From: Aotearoamyces nothofagi
Lineage: Eukaryota > Ascomycota > Leotiomycetes > Leotiales > Tympanidaceae
Reading direction: 5' to 3'
Assembly (NCBI GenBank): GCA_015345905.1
Contig: JADDTR010000032.1
Span: 62,001-126,000, forward strand
DNA: 64,000 nucleotides
Shown here: one piece after another, positions 10,440 through 22,088 of the stretch
How positions within the stretch are numbered: position 1 is the stretch's first letter
How the letters are laid out: each line of letters opens with the position of its first letter
Translations under genes and position numbers: made by a program
The notes under the pieces: model-generated
Database searches by the model: none
What the model was told of the DNA's origin: nothing
What the model saw: the letters and a program-made list of their open reading frames with translations, nothing else

Positions 10440-13229
10440 ATGGATGATCCCTGGGGCTCTCCATGGGCAGAGGAGACAGTGCAGCCTCTCGCAAATATTA
10501 AAGATACAGCAACACGAGGACCGGTAACACCGGATAAGTCGCTACCATTGGCAAATCAGAGCAGGTCACCGTGGGACGACGACGATGGGTTTGGAGAATG
10601 GGCGGCATTGCCGGCTAATGGCGAGACGGAGGAAGATATACATGTACAGAATACACACGATGGAGATCATCGAGACGGAGAAGTACCAAAAGGCGAAGAG
10701 GTCGCTTTCAATGACAACAACACCGCGTGGTTTTCGAGGGAGACCAAATCTGTCGATGCTAAGGCACAGATCGTGAATGATTTTTTTCTTGGTGGCCCTC
10801 AAGTGCCGGAAGATCCTTGGGCTGGGGAGATATCGCCTATAGTTGAGCCGGAAAAGCAAGGACTAGGAGATTTAGATCACGGCGACTCATACCGAAATTT
10901 TGATGGAGATATGGCCATTGATACTCAGATTGTCATGGGGGCTCCCAAGGCTTCTAGGCCAAAAGATGGCACGGCTGAAGGAGAACCCCCCCCCCTAGAT
11001 AAGCCTACGGAAGTCCCATCGGAAGATATCCTCGAAGTCGGCGAAGGTCTAATCAAAGACTCGGGTATAGAAAGGATATCGCATTCTGTAGAGAAATCCG
11101 CAGAAGAAGATTCGCCTTCCCCAAGACCATCATCACCTTCGGATCGCAGCAATCATCTTGAGCCATTCACAGAGTCTCCTGGAACCTCGTTTGAGGAAGA
11201 CCCAAAACGTCCTCATGTAGAAAGGCACGGATCATCTAAAGTCAAGCAACTGGTTCAACTATTTGATGACCTAGGAGTTCCTATTCCACAGGTGGGTAAG
11301 GGGGTTGAAATTGAGAGCTCTGAGGACGCCACCAAGCTCACCAACGTGTCCAACGAAGCTCAGGAAGCAGAGGAGTCGGATGATGATTTTGGCGATTTCG
11401 AAGAAGGAGTGTCTTATGTGGCTATTGGAGATAGCCCTAAAACTGCCTCAGTGCCAGAGGACATCAAGCAAATGGAAGATGCAAAGGAAAGCGCATTGGA
11501 ACTCAATAGTACCCTCGCGACTGTTAGTTCTGATGCAAAGGCTGTTAAATCATCTACTGGCGCTGTTACGGATGGTCCTTTAACTTTTGAACCTGACTTG
11601 ACATTGTTGGATTCTATGTTCGCTCCGGACGATTTACATATTGATGCCCCTCCCTCAATGTCGAAGCAGGCATTAGACATTGATAGCATAGTTCGAGACT
11701 CATTTTCTTCTGTGGAGCAGCGAAAAACCTGGTACAGAATATCAAGGTATGGTACGATTCGTAGTTACAACACTGGTAATGAAGACAGCTACGTTAGAGT
11801 CACCTGGGCTCACTCAAAGGTCCGAGAAGAGACACTCCGGATTGTAGCCAGGTGGATGGAAGAAGATCGTACAGGAGGAGGCATTGCTCTTGATGGAGGC
11901 AGCCGAATGGACTCTATGTTTGGTTGGGGTAAAGCACCTGAACCGTTCGTTGCCGGCAATTCTAATCACCTCGATGGCATCTGGAAGTCAAGTAAATTGA
12001 GGAAACATGTACATAGTGCATCCTTGGCAGGATCGGTCGGCGAATCTACTGGAACTTCAACCCAGAGTGGGCGAAGGCGAAGCTCTATTGATCACATATC
12101 CATCTTACCTAAGGTATTGGCTTCGGTAGCGGAGCCACATTTTGGCTGGAGCACTTCGCAGCCTGCCTCCATATCGCAGGAACTTCAGCTTCATCAATTT
12201 CCGACACAACCATTAACGTCATCTCCGCCCAAATCAGTCGGCTTTAAGTCCTATCTGGAGCAAAATCCCGGTCATCCAGAAGTTTATGGAGAACAAACCG
12301 TGACCAGAAGTGACGTTAAGAGACCTTCCACCGCACAATCTAGCCGTCTTACTATCTCTACCAAACCAGTTCCAACATTGAAGCTAGCTCCTCAAAGTCT
12401 GACTGTGCAAGCTCCAGTTGAGGGTGAAGCAAGCGGTGATGATGACTGGGGAGAGATGGTTTCATCGCCTGTCATTAAAAGTCCAGTTCAACCTGAAGCA
12501 TTCAAGCGCGGCCATAAGCCTGTAAACAGCATTATGGACGTATTGAAATTTGTCAAAGACACACCGGACCAACCCGAAGCCGTTCAATCTAGGCATAAGT
12601 CTTCCAACAGTCTTTCGGATGTACTGAAATTCGTCGAAGATACCCCACTTGAAGATGCTCCGTACGAAGATAATCCGGTCGAACCTGAAGCCACCCAGCC
12701 TGGCCTCAAGTCTCCAAACAGCCTAATAGATATCGGACCCGTTGAAGGTTTACTTTCTCCGAAGCCACATAATGAGTCATCGATAAATGGCCAGATTTAT
12801 AATCTGCCTGGAAAGATTTACTATGATCAGCCAATATCTAACACTATGCCAGTCAATGCTGGCAGCGCGTCGGTAATAAACTCTGGGCCTGATCCATGGG
12901 CCACAGCGGATTTTTCGTTCTTCGATGCCCCAGCTACACCAAACGTTTCAGTGCCCATACATACATCTAAGGCGATACCTGTGTCGACAAACCCCCAAAC
13001 TCAACGACTGAGTTTTCAACATCTTCCACCACCAACTCAACCTCTTCCTCCGCCAGCTCAACCTATTCCAACATCAGCTCAACCTGTTCCACCATCTGCT
13101 CAACCTCTTCCACCGCCAGCTCATAACCCGCAGGGGCAATGGAAGTCAAAAGAAGAGGTCGAACAGGAAAGAATCGTCAGCAGCATTGTTCGGAATCTAC
13201 CAGATTTATCATATATGCTCCGGAGATGA
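10440..13229 (+). CDS. Large acidic protein with DPW and FGDF motifs, possible clathrin-adaptor accessory factor
   Basis: Intronless, 929 aa, predicted largely disordered. It opens with MDDPWGSPW, and contains DPWAGEI and DPWATADF further on, a WDDDDGFGEW segment, and a DDDFGDFEE stretch near residue 320. DPW peptides and acidic F-G-D-F peptides are known ligands of AP-2 alpha-ear and gamma-ear domains in endocytic accessory proteins such as epsins and aftiphilin, so a trafficking role is an inference. One folded-looking stretch lies around residues 425-500 (RKTWYRISRYGTIRSY through LRIVARWMEEDR). Residues about 680-765 hold three related units with the core NSxxDVLKFVxDTP. A Pro-Gln-rich run (QPLPPPAQPIP type) precedes the C-terminal helix (KSKEEVEQERIVSSIV). 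I do not recognise a named gene. Confidence 0.8.
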   Translation: MDDPWGSPWAEETVQPLANIKDTATRGPVTPDKSLPLANQSRSPWDDDDGFGEWAALPANGETEEDIHVQNTHDGDHRDGEVPKGEEVAFNDNNTAWFSRETKSVDAKAQIVNDFFLGGPQVPEDPWAGEISPIVEPEKQGLGDLDHGDSYRNFDGDMAIDTQIVMGAPKASRPKDGTAEGEPPPLDKPTEVPSEDILEVGEGLIKDSGIERISHSVEKSAEEDSPSPRPSSPSDRSNHLEPFTESPGTSFEEDPKRPHVERHGSSKVKQLVQLFDDLGVPIPQVGKGVEIESSEDATKLTNVSNEAQEAEESDDDFGDFEEGVSYVAIGDSPKTASVPEDIKQMEDAKESALELNSTLATVSSDAKAVKSSTGAVTDGPLTFEPDLTLLDSMFAPDDLHIDAPPSMSKQALDIDSIVRDSFSSVEQRKTWYRISRYGTIRSYNTGNEDSYVRVTWAHSKVREETLRIVARWMEEDRTGGGIALDGGSRMDSMFGWGKAPEPFVAGNSNHLDGIWKSSKLRKHVHSASLAGSVGESTGTSTQSGRRRSSIDHISILPKVLASVAEPHFGWSTSQPASISQELQLHQFPTQPLTSSPPKSVGFKSYLEQNPGHPEVYGEQTVTRSDVKRPSTAQSSRLTISTKPVPTLKLAPQSLTVQAPVEGEASGDDDWGEMVSSPVIKSPVQPEAFKRGHKPVNSIMDVLKFVKDTPDQPEAVQSRHKSSNSLSDVLKFVEDTPLEDAPYEDNPVEPEATQPGLKSPNSLIDIGPVEGLLSPKPHNESSINGQIYNLPGKIYYDQPISNTMPVNAGSASVINSGPDPWATADFSFFDAPATPNVSVPIHTSKAIPVSTNPQTQRLSFQHLPPPTQPLPPPAQPIPTSAQPVPPSAQPLPPPAHNPQGQWKSKEEVEQERIVSSIVRNLPDLSYMLRR

Positions 13230-14194
13230 GCAATGGGAAGTTTTGATTTTTCTCTTAAGACAGCGGGTTTAAATATTTGACGGTGAGCATGAGCGCTGGC
13301 CCATTGTACTTGTACATATAATTTTGCATAGTTTATTGTAATAATTGTGGTATAGCACAACATCAATTTTATTAAACGCCCGATAGTAAATACATGAAAT
13401 ACGCGCCGGCCCTAACACAAAATCGATTCCCGATATAATTGATGAAACTGTGTTTTATGCCTTTTTTCTGGTCAGGAAGTTGAGACGCAGTTTATGCCTA
13501 TAAATATAGTTTAAGGATTAAGATAAAGGCATTCGTCATGTCAGAGCGAAAGGTACTAACTAGTCTATTAGCATCGATTTACTATAAAGAACCCGAAACC
13601 CTCTGCTTATAAATATGCATGAGCAAAGATATTTGTAGATTTTCGCTAGGGATGCCATGCTTGCAGCACTGTATGTATATAATATTGGACAAAGAGTCCA
13701 GACATATACTTATGCAAATCCTGTTGTCGAAATGTTTCTCTGGGTTATCTGGATTCTTGCTGTAATTATGGGCGCTATCACTGAAGCAGTGCCCATAAGA
13801 ATGAAGCGACGACTGATGTATGCATTCGGTTAATTAACTTGCTGCCACTATAGATGGTGTCGTCCAAGCATAACTCCCGGTTATTAAATTCGCTGTTGTT
13901 ATGAATGCCGTCATGAAAGTCATTATATACCAAATTGGGCAGTCCTACTCCCCTGGATTAACATAATACACCGAGACACCTTAAGGTCAGAACCATTCGA
14001 TGTCAAGTTACTTCCTTGCAGTATTGCACTTCTATTATATACTTATCAGGTAGGCGCACAACAGGGAACTAGGTGCTCCTCAGGCATCCAGATATGCCCC
14101 ACATTACCGATAACGATAACGATAAAAACTTTATTTAGAGCCGACATGACAACTTCCTAACTGTTCCCCACCAGTCTTTTACAACCCCACAACA
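13230..14194. other. AT-rich intergenic region, no gene seen
   Basis: About 965 bp, AT-rich, with only short open frames. A small TAACGA repeat lies near 14108-14126. The last 40 bp before 14195 form the leader of the YAR1-like gene. Confidence 0.5.
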
Positions 14195-14899
14195 ATGCCT
14201 CCAAAACTCTCAGAAGACGAGATAGATAATCTCCTTTACTTTTCCCGCACCGGTGAATCTCAAGACTTTGCCGACTTTACAGGCGAACTGATCCAGCGTG
14301 AGAACGTATCGATCAGCGACCTCCTCTTCGTTGCAAAGGATGAACACAGTGGGAATGGCCCGCTGCACATGGCCGCTGCCAATGGGCATTTCGGTAAGAC
14401 GATCTCATCATTGTGCATGCAAGTTCGCGTTGCATTGTGCAAAGCGTTCTAACATCGGCTGCATATAGAAATCCTCAATACGATAATCAAAGCCCTCTCC
14501 GTCCCTTCTCCACAAAACCCAACCCAGCTCAGGCTCCTCAATGCACAGAACTCAGCAGGGAACACGCCATTGCATTGGGCAGCACTAAATGGACATTTGG
14601 AAGCTGTGATGATTCTGATTGATTCTGGCGCGGATCCGACTATTACCAATAACGCTGGACACGATGCAGTGTATGAGGCGGAACTTAATGACAAGAAGGA
14701 GGTGGTGGAATGGGTTCTGAAGGAGAGCGAGGGACTAGAGGAAGGAATTGGTGGAGAGGGTGATGGTGAGGATGCCGAGGAGGGGGACGTAGAAGAAGAA
14801 GGAGAGGGCGAAGATCAGAGCGAAGAGTCGAGAAAAGAAGAGGAGGCTATAAGAGCTGGCCTTGGTGATCTAGGACTGGGAGAAGTGAAGAAAGGCTGA
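14195..14899 (+). CDS. YAR1-like ankyrin-repeat protein
   Basis: Small ankyrin protein resembling yeast Yar1, a dedicated chaperone of ribosomal protein Rps3 during 40S assembly. I read exons 14195-14393 and 14469-14899. The 75-nt intron has GTAAGA donor, CTAAC branch and TAG acceptor, and the protein is 209 aa. The N-terminal helix (LSEDEIDNLLYFSRTGE) precedes repeat one (GNGPLHMAAANGHFEIL, crossing the intron) and repeat two (GNTPLHWAALNGHLEAVMIL), then a degenerate third (DPTITNNAGHDAVYEAEL). The tail is a highly acidic Glu/Gly/Asp stretch of about 50 residues, also seen in Yar1. Assignment to Yar1 rather than another small ankyrin protein rests on length, repeat number and acidic tail. 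Confidence 0.85.
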
Positions 14900-15961
14900 A
14901 GAATGGAAAGAGTCTCTGCATTGAAGCTGCGCCGTCAGAGAATCTGCAGCCTACACCGTCTTGTAGTGTGTTCTCTGGACAGCAAAATCATCCGGTATCA
15001 AAATGGGCAACGAGTTTCAAGACAATGCCATCCGGCCCAACATATGGAATATCGCACTACAGTCCGGCAAATACAGGACAAACGGACAGACTATAGCTTG
15101 ATTAGTAGTTATTAACTAAAACTGGCCGTGTCTGTCAGACATAGCGAATAAAAGTGATATATCGTCTATCAGTTAGAGCCTGTGATTGGGCAGAAACGTG
15201 CTGCCATTGTCTGAATATGATATTGCTAATTTTTTGACGAACATACCACTATGGGATATATTCTACCGTAAAAGCAGCCACCGCCAAGCAATCACAAAAT
15301 CATATCAGCCTCCCCCACATACCGAATACTTCTGCCTCTCGTCTACATGAATACCGCGACGCAGATAGTCTACCCCGCGCACCAGGTCAGCCACACGCCA
15401 ACAAAGAAGACGCAGAGAGAACCCCCTCCTCGCGACTCTTCCTAGATCAGAACTCCAAGCCGTCCTGTCATCTGTAAGAAGTGCGCAGACACGGCAGCAG
15501 AGGGAGTCATGATGGTGAGAAGGAGAGTGGCGAGCACATGCAGAACTGGTGCCGCAATCAGCAATGCCGGGACTAGGGTTTTGAGGACTGATTGATTGAT
15601 TGATTGATGGAGACTTGTTGTTGGCGGCCTGGATGATGCTTGAATAACAGAGGTTCTCTGAACAGAAAGCTGTCAGGGGGAAGTGGTGGGAGGGGTGTTG
15701 ATTCTCTGGTGGTGACAGCGGTATCGCTTCTTACTTGACAAGACTATGATGGCTGACTGATAGGGTATTTCATTTTCTCTTCCTTCTTTTCTTTCTCTCT
15801 CTCTTCTTCACTTCCTAACTAGCAATATCACGGTGTTTTACATCCTACCAACTACAAGCCCTATCACGCATTCCAAACCCGCGCTCTGACGCCATCATCA
15901 TCGTTATCATATCACATCATCGTCGACACACACAGCCCGACCCAGCCCCCCATCTCCGCTA
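14900..15961. other. Intergenic region with a TTGA repeat
   Basis: About 1.06 kb without a gene. A 4-bp tandem repeat (TTGA) is present at about 15587-15607. From about 15770 the plus strand is pyrimidine-rich, then the DNA becomes GC-rich toward the end of the next gene. Confidence 0.5.
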
Positions 15962-16849
15962 TCAGATATTAACAACCCTCTCATCAACCCTCTCCAGCAC
16001 CGGCCCGCCTCTCGACCCCTGACTCGCGCTCCGCCGCCTCATGCGCGCCTCGGCCTTCTCCCTCAGCCCGCTCTCCCGCACCTCCCTCAGGCCGCGCTCG
16101 CGCACCAGCGCCTGCCGCTCCGCCTCGGCCGTGTCGCCCAGGCCGCTCGCCAGCCCCGCGTTCAGCGTGCCGCGCAGCGCTTCGCCGGTGCCGTGGAGGC
16201 CCTTGAGGGCGTTGGCGAGGCCTTCGCGGCGTCCCTGGTGGGCGGTGCCGGGGCGGGAGAAGTTCAGCGGTGCGGGAGCGGGAGCCGGGTCTGGGTCCGC
16301 TGCTTGAGCGGCGGGCTGCGGCTCTGCCGTGTAGGGCCCGGGGGTTGCGGGTTGGCGGGGTCGCCTGGGCTGGTTCCGGAGCGAGGATCGAGGGGGGATG
16401 GCCTGGCTCTCGCTGGTGGTGGGCGAGGGGGGGTTCTTGTCGGTGTCGGTCTGAGTGCTGGGCGGCTGTGGGGTGGGGTTTTGATGAACTGTTTCGGTCG
16501 CTGGAGGGGGGTCGGTAGAGGCATTGTAGGGCTGGGTTTGGACCTGTGTCGAGCCATCTGAGCCGACTGTCGTGGTAGCTTTTCGATGTCAGTAATGCCC
16601 TTTCAATCATCAAGTCATTGCGAGAGTTTAGGTATACAGACTTGTGGTGGTCGTAGTCGTCGTCGTCACCGTCGTTCCAGGCGGCTGCTGATTTACTCTG
16701 GTATCTGCCGTCGAGATATCGCTCTGCAGAGAGCCATCACAGCTATCATTATTATTCGAGGCCGCATTCACGTCGCCGTCTAAGTCCGCGGGGTCTGGCC
16801 CGGGGCTTAGATCCGGACGCTTCCTGTCTTTGGATCTGAAGAACCCCAT
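15962..16849 (-). CDS. Conserved-looking fungal protein of unknown function, two exons
   Basis: The reading frame only emerges after splicing: exon 1 is 16849-16642, the 75-nt intron has a GTCTGT donor, a TACTGAC branch and a CAG acceptor, and exon 2 is 16566-15962. The total is exactly 271 codons. Exon 1 encodes MGFFRSKDRKRPDLSPGP and a Thr run. The middle is Pro/Gln-rich and disordered. The C-terminal 95 residues look structured: GLANALKGLHGTGEALRGTL, NAGLASGLGDTAEAERQALV, then charged helices rich in Arg and Glu. The GLxxALKGLHGxGExLRG pattern fits a small fungal protein family I cannot name. Competing open frames in the same GC-rich stretch give only Arg/Pro-rich low-complexity protein, so this frame is preferred. 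The donor is not the commonest type. Confidence 0.65.
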
Positions 16850-19800
16850 TTGTCTCGGGCTGTCTTTTCACCTCTTGGTATTTCTCAGCTATTTGAAAAT
16901 GGTCTCTCGGGATCGATTATCGGGTAGTCAGAGAGAGAGAGAGAGTCTGATCTTCCTGGCCGAGTCGCGAGTCTGAGGATGGGCTCTTTCAGCTTGCTTC
17001 TGATGTCATGGGACGGCTTGATGCGGCCGCGTCTGCCCCAGAACAGGGAACGGTGGTGATCTCTGTCGATCTTGCACTGGCATCTCGGCCATCTCTTAGG
17101 CTGATCTAGATCCAAGGCACGTATGAAAATCAGATATCAGTTAAGCTGATGGGATCAAGTAGTTGGTGAAGCCCATCCGGGCCTCGTTTCTTACGAGGTT
17201 GGGGGCTTTGATTCGGGTGGTAGGGAGGGAGGAAAGATACTTGTAGGAGCGGGTTATAACTGGATACAAACCTCTTGCTTATAACTGATAGTAATCTTGC
17301 ACTTAGTTCTTATATACCATCACTCAGAAGCTAGATTCAACTCAACCCCTATCACCGATAGCCGAGCTCCAACAGCCACAAAGGTCATTCGTGAACTTAC
17401 TGCTAGGTGTAGACCATCATACAACTATAAAGAGACAAGCCACGACCCGACATTGCGGGATAATAATCTAGGAAATATTGCTGTTGTATCAAGAGAATAT
17501 CCAGCTAGACTTCCAGTCTAGATATCAAGAAAGAACAATGAGGGGTAGAAATCCAGCTTTGAGAAAGACGGATATCAGGACAGAAGGACCGGTTAGGACA
17601 TCTTCTGATACGATTTGAAGAAAATCTCTTATCTGCTCGGACAGTAGGGTAGAGAGACCGGTCATCACATTCTCCAACACGGTTGGGAGATGGTTGGTCT
17701 TTCTTTCTTCCTTTCTTCCTTTCTTCTCCGAGGAAGATGCCCAGAAAGAAATCTCGAGAAGTGTATCATATAAAGAGGCTGGATAGCGTTGCAGCGATGG
17801 GGTTCTCAACCAACGCGGCGGCGGCAGCTTTGGGGCGGTAGTACTGTACTCCCTTCTGGGAGGGATGGATAAATGGATGGGCGGATAGATAGAGAGGTTT
17901 GGTTTCTGTAGCGTGCTTCCTGTGCAGTAGAACGTGCACAATATATACAGTGTAATACATAGCGTATACCCTACAATCTCTCCTACCGCAAGCTCAAACC
18001 AAGGTCACGAAACGTAGCACGGCAGCCCGTCCGCCCACCCCTTCGCTCTTCCGTCCGTTTCTCTGTTTCTTCACCCGTCTGCTTCTTCGTCCTGCTGTGC
18101 CGTTCTGTTTCGGTCCGCGAATGAATGAATGGGTGGGGATGCCTTGCTTCTGTCCCAGCTGGAATTACGACCTGGCGGCACAGTAGGGCTAAGAGGGATG
18201 GATAGACAGGCTGGGTAGATCTCCTGCTTGTGGATAAATGAATGTTTGGTAACAGGCGGAGGAGTAAGGAATCAAGGCGAGTGAGTAGTACAAGGAGTGT
18301 CATGTATATGTATATCGTAATATAGAGAGAGGACGATTGGGCGAGCAAGAAGGTGAGTGAGTGGACAAGTGAGCAAATGAACGAGCAAAAAGCTATAGGA
18401 TCCATCTAACCACCTAACCACACTATATAAAAAGCTCACTTGGTATCAGTCTTGGCAGCTTGACCTGAACAATCGACAAATAAAATGGCCGGCTCTTGGC
18501 AATCGAGCACGCTGGTTAGCTGCATCTGGCTACCTTGGCAGGATATCAAATGATAAGTAGGTAAGGCAAGGTAAGTAAGGTCAGGTAGATCGATGGCCAG
18601 CCTCGCTGAAGAGCAGGAGTCTGATACCTTATGCCATCCATGTCGGGCAATTGGATATACTGTTCGCGGCCTATTCAGCCGCGTGCTCTGTCGAGTCGTA
18701 TATAACCTAACCCGACCCAACGTCTGCCTACCTAGATGTATAATGTCGATTCGAGGTTCCAGATTCTATAAAAGGATAAGCACCTACCTACATACCTCCC
18801 CACCCACCTATCTACCTTCTTTGAGTTTCCAATCCCCAATCCCCAAATCAAATAGCGAGAAATCTATAAAATATGCTCTTCTCACTCTTCTCGCTCTCCT
18901 ACCTAGCCTCATGTTTCTGTCTTCCTCTCTTCTCCGAGTTCGTAAGACGGAGGCGAGTATATGCAGCATAGTAGATGAGACGAGACGAGATTGATGGATA
19001 TCACAAGTAGTAGTGTGCTGTACTGTGCTTTACTGTATTGAGAGTGTGGAGTGGCTTGTAGCAGAGTACAGCAGAGCAGAACAGAGAGCAGACAGCACCA
19101 AAGCAAAACAGCACCAAAGCAAAGCAGAGCAGCCCAAGCTCCCCCCCAATCCCGCACCACCACCGGCAGCAATTCAACACCAGCACCGTAAACCTCCAAG
19201 CCACAACAGGCACAGCCACCGGCACCCAGCCCGCCAGCGCCTCCACTCCATTACAGCGAGCAAATCACAGGACATCCACCCCCCCCCATCCACGGTCCAG
19301 GTCCAGGTCCATTCATCGTCATGGCTATCTACAATCGTCTCCACGCACGCCTCGGCGCGGCAGTCGGGGCGGCAGTGGTGGCGGTGATTGATTGATGTGA
19401 TCGGTCAATGAGAGAGAGGCTTGGGGCGAGTGCGTACATGTGCCAGCACGAACCTGCTAGTCAGAGTATAGTAAGGCAGAGAGCACAGTAAGGCAGAGCA
19501 CAGTAAGGCAGAGCATGAACCATAAAACAGAGCATAAGCAGAGTACAGCACAGCAAACCAGCCCCCCCCCCCCAGCGACAGGCAAATCTTACAAGTCGCA
19601 ACGGCGAGATCTGGAGTCGGGGACAAAGACAGGGCAGCGCAGGGGAACGTAACGTAACTTGAGAGTAGAGCAGTGTCGAGCAGAGTACATACATACATCC
19701 ACAGACAGACAGACACCTCAGGCAGCGCGAGACCGAACAAAAAGCCAAGCCAGAGCCCAAGCCGAGGCCACTGGCGTCCCGACCGCTTTCAAGGCCCCAC

Positions 19801-19900
19801 TCCCCTCCTCCCCCCTCCCCCCCGGCGACTCCCCGACTCCCGATCCCCCCCTGGCCCCTGGCTGACTCCCCTGGCTGACTCCCCCGTCCGTCCCATGTTT

Positions 19901-19920
19901 GGCTGGCTGGCTGGCTGGCA
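19901..19920 (+). repeat. GGCT tandem repeat
   Basis: Five units of a 4-bp repeat (GGCT, the last imperfect) inside the gene desert, followed at about 19980-20010 by a duplicated 14-bp unit (TGTACGGTTTACTG). Confidence 0.8.
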
Positions 19921-22035
19921 TTGTTGGCATTGTTTGCCGCCATCCCTCGCTGTTATTTCGTCGTCCCCCTGGGGGCCCTGTGTACGGTTTACTGTGTACG
20001 GTTTACTGTCTGCTATCTGCTATCCTCTCGCTGTACACTGCTAATACACTCCACTAATCCACCGCCTACGCACCAAATGGCCACAGCCAGCGTCCCCTAT
20101 CCACGCGCCCGGCAGCCTCGCCCTCGCCCTGCCCTCGCGCGTCCAGTGACGGGGGCCCCCGGGTGGCACCTCGATCCGCGCGCAAGTCACGAAACCCATC
20201 ACCCATCACCCATCCCCCCCCATCATCCTCCACCATCTCTCTTCTCGCGCTCGTTTATCGGACTCCGTCACCCGAGACACCTGATTTAGATGGAAAGAGC
20301 TTCCTTTCCTCCCCCCCCCCCCCAATTTTCTTGCTTATTCCCGAAAAATATGGCCCATTTGCTCTAATCAGGTGCCGGCCCCCCCCCCTTTTTTTTCCTT
20401 TCTTTTTTTCGTTTTTTTATAGCCGTGTACCGGTACAGTCAGACGTGGATTGGATTGTTGCTAGGTTATCAAGGTGTCAGGAACATAATCACCAATAATG
20501 CACATACATCTCTAGAGGCAGTTAGTTGCTTGCACGCTTGATACTGTATATGTACAGTCTTTTTTCCCCAATCGCTGTAGAAGAGACCGGGATGAAATAA
20601 TAAAGTAAAGTAAAATAAAAAATCCCGTCAATCTGGCTCTCCTCTTCCTCTTCTGCTTCTTTTCTTCTTTCCTTCTTCTTCTTTCCTTCTTCCCTTCTAA
20701 TCCTTCCGTCTTTGGAAACCGGCCGCCTACTGGGCCGACCAGCCAGAGGATTGGGAAATCTCGCCGCCTCGGGGTCTCCCTCCCTGGCAGAATACACTGC
20801 AGGACTTGGGAAGGGCCCTGAGGGGGGGCCAATCAACACCGGTTGGGCGGTATGCAAACCAAGATGGCTTGATTGCCGACCCGGAGATGCAGGACGGTAT
20901 GCAGTACTGTGCATGCACACTGTGCGGTACATGATATCGTGAAACCGGAAGTCGTATCATGTCCTATGCGTTTCCCAGATGAGGCGAGGGCGACTCGATA
21001 CGAAGTATGGTACTGTGCGTACAGTGTATATACGAGTGCGAAGCGGCCTGATGGAGTCGCGGCCGGAGCTGCTGTATGCTGTATGCTGTCTGGGATGCTG
21101 GCGCCGTGGAACTACCGCGGGCCAGGGCTGGCGGGTACTGTACCACAGCACTACCACAGCAGGGCAGGGCAAGGCCAGGTGCAGTCGAGACTGTATTGCA
21201 ACGCACAGTACCGCGCGCATTTCTCAGCGCCTTTCCTAGCCCGCCCTGCCCTGTCCTACCCACTGTGCCATGCCTCCTGTGCCGCCGTCACCATGTCCAT
21301 CTTGCCCATCTTGTCCATCTCGAGCCCGGACGAAGGAGGGAGATGCAGCGTAGTTCGGGCGGCACTGCAGCCGTAGCTGTGGTGCACAGTGAGCATGGAG
21401 CTTGCGGGAATGCTCTCTGGTCTGGTAGCCGAAGGAGTGACGGGATGGAGTGGAGGAACGAGAGAGACTGACAGTTGAGACAGTTGACTGCTTGGGGTGT
21501 TGTTGTTTGGGTTGCGGAGTCGAGCCAGCTTTGGCCCCGAGAGGCCCTACAGCGCCTGCCGCCCGGGCCCCAAACCCAACTGTGGCAGCCACAGGCAGCC
21601 ACCGCAGCCAACAAAACCAGCGCGACGGTGGCAGATTTCCCGCCTATCGGCAGGCCCTGCGGACCGCTGGATCAATCAATCAACCGTCTTATCGCCCTGC
21701 GCTGGCTCTGCCACGGATCCTCTCCAGCCTGATCGTCCCGGGGCCAGGAGGCCAGGAAGCCAGGAGGCCAGACAGAGCTCCCGATCTCCGTATACGAAGA
21801 CTCAGATGCCAGTCTGCCGGCCTGCCATGCGACGTCATCTATGGAAATCACGGAGGAATGGTCGGATTCATCAATCAACCTGTCCTGCCCCTCAGCCTTC
21901 AGGCCTTCCTGGTCCTTGTCACCGCCCCTGCACGGCTCTGTATTGCCGGTAGCGTGTGCGTACCTTGCATGCAGCTGTACGGCACAGTTGGGACGGCACG
22001 CTGCGCACGACGGGGGCCCGCGGGCCTGGGGGGTG

Positions 22036-22088
22036 CACTGTGCTGTGCTGTGCTGACCACTGTCCTGTCCTGTCCTGTCCTGTCCTGC
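22036..22088 (+). repeat. Adjacent GTGCT and TGTCC pentamer arrays
   Basis: Two neighbouring short arrays with 5-bp units: GTGCT about three times, then TGTCC five times at 22061-22085. The units share a CTGT core. Confidence 0.85.
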
